From contig CM055837.1 in assembly GCA_029582265.1 (NCBI GenBank), forward strand, positions 14,960,777 to 15,024,776: a DNA stretch of 64,000 nt, in the 5' to 3' direction. How positions within the stretch are numbered: the stretch's first letter is position 1; every line of letters starts with the position of its first letter. The position numbers and the translations under genes were made by a program. Positions 36,301 through 45,300 of this stretch are shown here, piece after piece. Below the pieces are notes generated by a model, which saw only the letters and a list, made by a program, of their open reading frames with translations, made no database searches and was not told where the DNA came from. This DNA is from Zoroaster sp. YZ-2022 (taxonomy: Eukaryota > Echinodermata > Asteroidea > Forcipulatida > Zoroasteridae).

Positions 36301-39300
36301 GGGCAACAAACACAAATATCCTTCTTATACACTAAAAGCCATCACTTATGATGATGGAAGGAAGAACCAATTATCTTTTTTTTTTCAGATTTTTTTTTTT
36401 AACTCAGTAAAGAATATGAATGGTGTGAACCCAGATTTGTTGGTGTTTCGGAATCCCTAAATAAATACTAAAAGAATTGGTGCATTGCGATAACAAATTA
36501 AAGAAGAGCTCCAAGCAGATATTAACCCTCCTGCACATGGAGGCCACTCCGATCCACTAAATTCTGTTCTTGAGCAACCTTCAGTACATACATGTACAAG
36601 CCTGCTGTCCTTTCCAAGTAATCTTACAAAATCAACTGTGTGTCACCCAAGGCCACTGTAAATGTTTGAACATATTAGTATGGCCTGCAATGTATTGATG
36701 GGAGACCACTTTATCCTGTAATCTCAGTGGTGTAAGAGTGCACAGAATGGTAATCATAGGAGACCACTGGCAGCAGCTAATGGCTTGGAGTGGCCTGAAT
36801 GGGTTGTTTCAAAATTTCCCATTTTGAGAAAGCTTGTGTCATAAGAAAACTAAACAACATATATTTTAGTATCTAAACCTACAATAAAATATTGTAAAAA
36901 GTCACCCTTCTCTGAACTCTTTTTGACTCTAATTCAGTCCAAGTACATGATGCCTCAAAAGAGTCTTATATGTACTGAGAGAGGTTGTGAGAGGTTGTGG
37001 ATAACCTGTGGATAACCTGTGGATAACCTGTGGATAACCTGTTGATCTTTAACTGAACACTGTTACATATTTGAGGACATGTTGTCTTCTGGCTGGAGAT
37101 TGTGCTGTACACATTGATGAGAGAATGAAATACTGTAATGAGATGCTGAAGATAGCAAAGGAACTTGCCAATGAAACAAGCCATGATGAACAATCATGTA
37201 AGAACTCAAATTGAAATCAAACATAATTGACATACCCTTTTGGTAAATGTCACATATTGTCATATTAGTGTAACTTCCATTTTCAGGATTTCATGTTATA
37301 GGCAGTTTAATTTAAATAAATTATAAACAAATTATAAAAAGCAATTTTTTTAATTTTACTTGAAAATAGTTATTATAGTCACTAAATTGTTATAGACACC
37401 TTATTTGGTAGCCTTGTTGCACTAACATGATGTCATCCATGACAGTAATGTTATGTATTCTTTAAATTGTTGTATCTTTGTGTTAAAATTTCTGATTTAG
37501 TTCTAATTTTCAGAATTTTTTTGTTTTTATATATTATATAACTACTAAAAGAGTATCAAGTTGGATTTAAAACAAAATAAATATAATCAGAAGTCTATTA
37601 CATGTACCTATATGAAGTGTGCCACTCCTCTATTAACCTAAGTAGGTGCATCAGCTACCTCCTTATCTATCATCTGGTACTTTATCATGTCATGTATCAG
37701 CTGCAGGTCATTATTTGGTGCATCAGCAGTACAGTCTAGGAGACTTACCCGGCGTGTGAGAGAACTGTATCTCACGTGCGCACCTTAGCGTTTATCGTAT
37801 GTGCCCATTGTTCATCACACAGATGGTTCGCTTGCGTCTAGTTTAAGATTGCACCTAGTTCTCTAGGAACTAGCTTTGCAACGCCTATACCATGATGCCC
37901 CATGGCAGGCCAGAAAGGGGAAGCAAAAAACCAAGCATTTGGAGTACAATGCCTAGGTATGGATTACTGCTGGCTGGAACACTTCATGTAGGTAACATAC
38001 TGCTGCTATAATCTAATAACTGCAACCATTTTCTTGTTGGTTTAAATACAGTGAAGGCAGCTTTAATTCCTTTATATTCCGTGGCTAACATGATGAATAT
38101 TGACATCAAACCAGAAGAAGGGAAACTAGGAAAGAATGAGGAGGCAGAAATTATCGTACGTATCCATAGCAACCTCCCACAAACTGTTACAATGGACAAA
38201 ATCAGTTTGACACTCAATCGTGAGAATCAAGACAACGATGACCAATCAAATCAACTCACAATCCCAAAGAGCCAATCACAGAGCAGCTTCAAAAGCCTCT
38301 CGCCAACCTTTGACCAATGGGGAATGCTAACAGATAGCTACTTGAAGACAGTCTTCCTTAGCAACCAACAGACTATGATTCCAGAATTAGAGCTGGATGT
38401 CCGTTACCAAGCCAACAGTAACACGAAGGTTGTTGAATCCATTGCCATTGTCTGCAAGAATGCCCAGACTGTATTGAGACGAGAAGATAGTTCCTCTTCC
38501 CTCGGGAAGGCACTTGAGATCTTACAGAAGGAAGACTGTAGTCACCCTCTTGACTTGGAGAATGTGGAGATCAAACCTGGAGAAAATACATTCTCATTTA
38601 CTTTTAAGGTATGTATACACAGGTCAACAGTCCAAGGGAATCTTGAATTGAAGACACTGATGTCATGTCTATACAGGAATGAGACAGGGTTGAGCTGATG
38701 ATGGGGCAATGAAGCATATAGTGTGTCCATAAAATAGCAGAATAAACAGTCATGTACCCAGCAAAAGGTGGTGCACGATTGCACCAAAATTCTACATTTG
38801 GAGATGTACAGTTTTATAACATTGTTCCTGGCAGAAGGTGGTAAGTGAACCACTGCTAACTGCGAACTTGGCTAGGACTTAGATTCAGAGGCACACAATT
38901 TCTGACTGAGGATTGCCTTCTTAAGGGAGCGTCTCAAAACATGGAACGTTCCAATTCTATTTGGAACTTTCCTATGGGGAACACAGTGAGAACAGAACAG
39001 CATGCATTCCCACATGCAGTATTCCCAATGGAACGGTGGCAAGCATTCCTTAATCATGTTGTCTTAATACAAAGTATATGTATTTTAGAGCATTTTTTTT
39101 TTCTTTTCTTTTTTTCTTCCTTATTTTTTCATCAGAAAAATGCAATTCGGCTCACAAATTTAAAGATTAAAGATTAAAATTAAGTTTCTACAAACATTTC
39201 TTAACAAGTGATATGTGTAATGTTGTTATATGTTACAGGCATCAGATAATGGTATATATACATGCAGGCAGCTTATCATGAAACTTGGAGAAATTGAGCT

Positions 39301-42300
39301 TTTACTTCCGAGTATACAACCACCTGTAGGAATAGAGGTATCTAGCCCGGACCCACAGCTTACTGTAACACCAAAGAATGGTACATATACTGTTTGTTAG
39401 TCTGTGTATCCATCTGTCTATCTATTTATTTGAATGACTACATTAATAGTTGTATCTAGCCCCGACCCACAGCTTACTGTAACACCAAAGAATGGTACAT
39501 ATACTGTTTGTTAGTCTGTGTATCCATCTATCTATCTATTTGTTTGAATGACTACATTAATAGTTGTATCTAGCCCGGACCCACAGCTTACTGTAACACC
39601 AAAGAATGGTACATATACTGTTTGTTAGTCTGTGTATCCATCTATCTATCTATTTGTTTGAATGACTACATTAATAGTTGTATCTAGCCCGGACCCACAG
39701 CTTACTGTAACACCAAAGAATGGTACATATACTGTTTGTTAGTCTGTGTATCCATCTATCTATCTATTTGTTTGAATGACTACATTAATAGTTGTATCTA
39801 GCCCGGACCCACAGCTTACTGTAACACCAAAGAATGGTACATATACTGTTTGTTAGTCTGTGTATCCATCTATCTATCTATTTGTTTGAATGACTACATT
39901 AATAGTTGTATCTAGCCGGACCCACAGCTTACTGTAACACCAAAGAATGGTACATATACTGTTTGTTAGTCTGTGTATCCATCTATCTATCTATTTGTTT
40001 GAATGACTACATTAATAGTTGTATCTAGCCCGGACCCACAGCTTACTGTAACACCAAAGAATGGTACATATACTGTTTGTTAGTCTGTGTATCCATCTAT
40101 CTATCTATTTGTTTGAATGACTACATTAATAGTTGTATCTAGCCTGGACCCACAGCTTACTGTAACACCAAAGAATGGTACATATACTGTTTGTTAGTCT
40201 GTGTATCCATCTATCTATCTATCTATTTGTTTGAATGACTACATTAATAGTTGTATCTAGCCTGGACCCACAGCTTACTGTAACACCAAAGAATGGTACA
40301 TATACTGTTTGTTAGTCTGTGTATCCATCTATCTATCTATTTGTTTGAATGACTACATTAATAGTTGTATCTAGCCTGGATCCACAGCTTACTGTAACAC
40401 CAAAGAATGGTACATATACTGTTTGTTAGTCTGTGTATCCATCTATCTATCTATTTGTTTGAATGACTACATTAATAGTTGTATCTAGCCCGGACCCACA
40501 GCTTACTGTAACACCAAAGAATGGTACATATACTGTTTGTTAGTCTGTGTATCCATCTATCTATCTATTTGTTTGAATGACTACATTAATAGTTGTATCT
40601 AGCCCGGACCCACAGCTTACTGTAACACCAAAGAATGGTACATATACTGTTTGTTAGTCTGTGTATCCATCTATCTATCTATTTGTTTGAATGACTACAT
40701 TAATAGTTGTATCTAGCCCGGACCCACAGCTTACTGTAACACCAAAGAATGGTACATATACTGTTTGTTAGTCTGTGTATCCATCTATCTATCTATTTGT
40801 TTGAATGACTACATTAATAGTTGTATCTAGCCTGGACCCACAGCTTACTGTAACACCAAAGAATGGTACATATACTGTTTGTTAGTCTGTGTATCCATCT
40901 ATCTATCTATTTGTTTGAATGACTACATTAATAGTTGTATCTAGCCCGGACCCACAGCTTACTGTAACACCAAAGAATGGTACATATACTGTTTGTTAGT
41001 CTGTGTATCCATCTATCTATCTATTTGTTTGAATGACTACATTAATAGTTGTATCTAGCCGGACCCACAGCTTACTGTAACACCAAAGAATGGTACATAT
41101 ACTGTTTGTTAGTCTGTGTATCCATCTATCTATCTATTTGTTTGAATGACTACATTAATAGTTGTATCTAGCCTGGACCCACAGCTTACTGTAACACCAA
41201 AGAATGGTACATATACTGTTTGTTAGTCTGTGTATCCATCTATCTATCTATTTGTTTGAATGACTACATTAATAGTTGTATCTAGCCCGGACCCACAGCT
41301 TACTGTAACACCAAAGAATGGTACATATACTGTTTGTTAGTCTGTGTATCCATCTATCTATCTATTTGTTTGAATGACTACATTAATAGTTGTATCTCCC
41401 ACAGCTTACTGTAACACCAAAGAATGGTACATATACTGTTTGTTAGTCTGTGTATCCATCTATCTATCTATTTGTTTGAATGACTACATTAATAGTTGTA
41501 TCTAGCCCGGACCCACAGCTTACTGTAACACCAAAGAATGGTACATATACTGTTTGTTAGTCTGTGTATCCATCTATCTATCTATTTGTTTGAATGACTA
41601 CATTAATAGTTGTATCTAGCCTGGACCCACAGCTTACTGTAACACCAAAGAATGGTACATATACTGTTTGTTAGTCTGTGTATCCATCTATCTATCTATT
41701 TGTTTGAATGACTACATTAATAGTTGTATCTAGCCCGGACCCACAGCTTACTGTAACACCAAAGAATGGTACATATACTGTTTGTTAGTCTGTGTATCCA
41801 TCTATCTATCTATTTGTTTGAATGACTACATTAATAGTTGTATCTAGCCCGGACCCACAGCTTACTGTAACACCAAAGAATGGTACATATACTGTTTGTT
41901 AGTCTGTGTATCCATCTATCTATCTATTTGTTTGAATGACTACATTAATAGTTGTATCTAGCCTGGACCCACAGCTTACTGTAACACCAAAGAATGGTAC
42001 ATATACTGTTTGTTAGTCTGTGTATCCATCTATCTATCTATTTGTTTGAATGACTACATTAATAGTTGTATCTAGCCTGGATCCACAGCTTACTGTAACA
42101 CCAAAGAATGGTACATATACTGTTTGTTAGTCTGTGTATCCATCTATCTATCTATTTGTTTGAATGACTACATTAATAGTTGTATCTAGCCCGGACCCAC
42201 AGCTTACTGTAACACCAAAGAATGGTACATATACTGTTTGTTAGTCTGTTTCTCCTGAGAACGATCAGAGCATACTGATCGAAATGTCGAGTTGTAACCT

Positions 42301-45300
42301 CCAGTTCTTTTCAGAACTAATTACTACTCAATAGAGAATTTCACATGGTGTCACCGCAATTAGTCTTACTTATCCTCTTCATCATGCAAAGCTACAAGTT
42401 TTACCCAGTCAAAAGTGACCTAATTATTATATATTTTTTGTAGGATCCGTCCTCTTAGCTGGTATCCCACAAGAAATCTATCTGAGCATTTTCACCGGTC
42501 ACTACACCATCAATTCCCAGGAAACGTTATCCATCCAAACCCTTGGACGTCTCCATGCCCTACATGCTGATGAGGTGGATGGATACAGTGTGAAGACTGA
42601 AGATAGTGGTGCTACAGTCACCCTACCAGATGTTGCTCCATTTCAGACCAAGGAGTTCGTCTTGAGAGTGATAACATCACTCATTGATGTAGGAGCTGAG
42701 ACAGAGGAGGAGGAAGAAGAGGAACTCAGTGAACAGAAGGTCAGTTACAGACTCAATCCAATCATCCATTGATACTATAACAACCAAAATGGGAATTCAT
42801 GCATTCCAACAACAAACTGACACTCTCTGAAAAATGTGCAATCAGATCATGGGGGAGAAGATCTTTTATGTCAGCTGCAACAATGGAATAAATATCCTCT
42901 TCACATCCAAACCTGTGATACACTCACATCCTTCAAGACCCACCTTAAGACCATATTATGTCTTTCCCATAACTTCTGTCCACTGTTTTTCATTGCTATG
43001 TTGCGACTGTGCGCCTTGTTCACTAATCTTTAGATCCGGGGTTGCAAAGAGGGCCATGGCCTCCAATAAACTATTGCCAAAGGCCCTCCCGCATGGGGGG
43101 ATATATATATACCCCTACTTTTTGGAACACTCCAAATTTTTCAGGCGGTAACAAATATAATAATAATTCATGCAAAAAAGGGGAAAATTTGGTTTGTTTA
43201 AATATATATAGTTTGTTTGGGTGTCATCATCATGATAGCCGTGGGATTCTGATTGGTTGTGCACCAGTGGCGTAACCACAGGGGCCTGCCAAATTGTTCT
43301 TTTTTTAGTAAAAAAAAAAAGTGTTACATAAATGTTACATAAAGTAATGTTTCAAGCGGTGTTGGGGAGGGTATCCCCCCGTTGAGCGATGTTCGAGATC
43401 CAGCACTTCGTTTTCAACACAGATTACATGTATATATATATATATATTGTTGTCATTTGGGTTGTATCATGAGTCAGGATACTTTGTAAACATGGTCCAT
43501 ATTGCATCAGAGAGTATCTAGAATCAAACATTTTTCAGGGCCCTTAAGCTGGTTCCAGAAAACCCACGCTTTGAATCAGTTTTGCCAAATGTTGTTTTAT
43601 TTGTTATCTTGAGTCAAAGATAATAAGCATACTCTTAGAATCAGTTTTGCCATCATAACCCTTCCCTTTATTGCAGATGACTGTTTGGTGTCCTTGGTCA
43701 GAAACTGTTATAGCAACCCTGACATTCCAACAACCGTTTCATGTCAAGCATAAGCTGCACACAGCAGGACAGAGGTAATCTTCATCCTCGTGAATTATGA
43801 CTCCACCCACACTAAAAGGGTTTTCAAAAGAAAATGTACCTAATTGATTTAATTTTGCCCTAAACCGACGTGTGTATAGCACTGTATACTCAGTGCTTTC
43901 CGAGTCTCTGTGAAAAAACTACACAGGCGACTCGGGCGGGATTCGAACCCACGACCTCCTGCTTACTAGTGCAGACGTCTTGACCTCTCGACCACCAAGC
44001 TTGCCCGATGTCGATTGGCTGGCTAGAATCCTATATAGCGGCGGGTTCCGCGATATATATAGGTTGGTGAAATTCTTGCGTCGGGAGTAAGCAGGAGGTC
44101 GTGGGTTCGAATCCCGCCCGAGTCGCCTGTGTAGTTTTTTTCACAGACACTCGGAAAGCACCGAGTATACAGTGCTATACACACGTCGGTGTAGGGCAAA
44201 ATTAAATCAATTGTTTATCTCCCGACGCAAGAATTTCACCAACCTATATAAAAATGTACCTAGTTCGATTTGTACCTGCAAGATTATCTCCAGTTTTGTT
44301 GCCAGAAATATGTCAAATCATTTCTCTGCCTTTTGTGAAATTTCAACAACCTGTTGTTTAATTTCTGTGTTTGTCTTTGGTGATACCTGTAGATGCTGTG
44401 AGTAGAAGTTGTATATAAATAGTGAAAACTCAATTATTTGTGGTATGGAACAAAATAAATTTGGTTAAAATTTGGTTGATAATCAAGGTACACATTTGAA
44501 ATTGTACCATTCTATGTTTAATGTGAAAATGTACACAAAATAATTGTTTAGAATACATTCTTCCATATTACTTTATATCGAGTTGTCTTATTTCTCTAAC
44601 GTTTTTAAAAATAGGTTTGGTGAGCTTTGTTGTAAAATTCCTTGTCAAATTTGGAATGTTATACATGGATTGATAATGAAAGGCATGATACCTGACATCA
44701 AATACACAGATATTAAGAATCAATTCCTTTTTGCATAATCTTTATTATCACATAAATGGTGTTTTCTTATCACATTAGGAAACTTGTTCAGCTGTCTATA
44801 GAGAACATATGTAGCATGCAGTTCATGTTAACATCTCCCGAGTTGATTGTAACGTCAAGTGGTCCAGTTGAATTAGTTAGTGTCAACAGTCGAAATACAA
44901 ACACTGTAAGTAATGTAAGATTATAGCGCACACACTCATGACAGATTACAACATCTACACTCTGATTACACATCCAGCAAGATGAGTCAGCTAGTGTGTG
45001 ACACTTTAAAGATTCAGCCTCAACCAGTCTGAAATAACATCTATCAGTCTTAAACAATTAAGACCGACTGGTCTTAAACACCCATGTGACCGGTTCTCAA
45101 CCAATCAGAATGTCTAAACTGTCTCGGGCATTTATGCATATTATATGAAGAGATGAATTTCAGCCATAATATCCAGTTACTATAGAAACAATGTTTTGCA
45201 CATTTTTAAAAGATTTAATCAAATGAAAATGACAAGGAACTTAACAAACGATATATTATGGTCTGTCTCTAGATGATAAGATCTGTATCTGTCAAATAAT

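Noticed and set aside
36376..36460. Extension of TRAPPC10 exon 11 into the following open frame
   Set aside because: The open frame continues past 36315, but it departs from the conserved protein, and exon 12 restores the match only if the AT-AC borders are used.
38542..38853. 103-codon minus-strand frame
   Set aside because: It overlaps TRAPPC10 exon 13 antisense and continues into intron; no similarity seen.
39333..42250. CRISPR-like array
   Set aside because: The whole 114-bp period is conserved, with no variable spacers, and it is in a eukaryotic intron.
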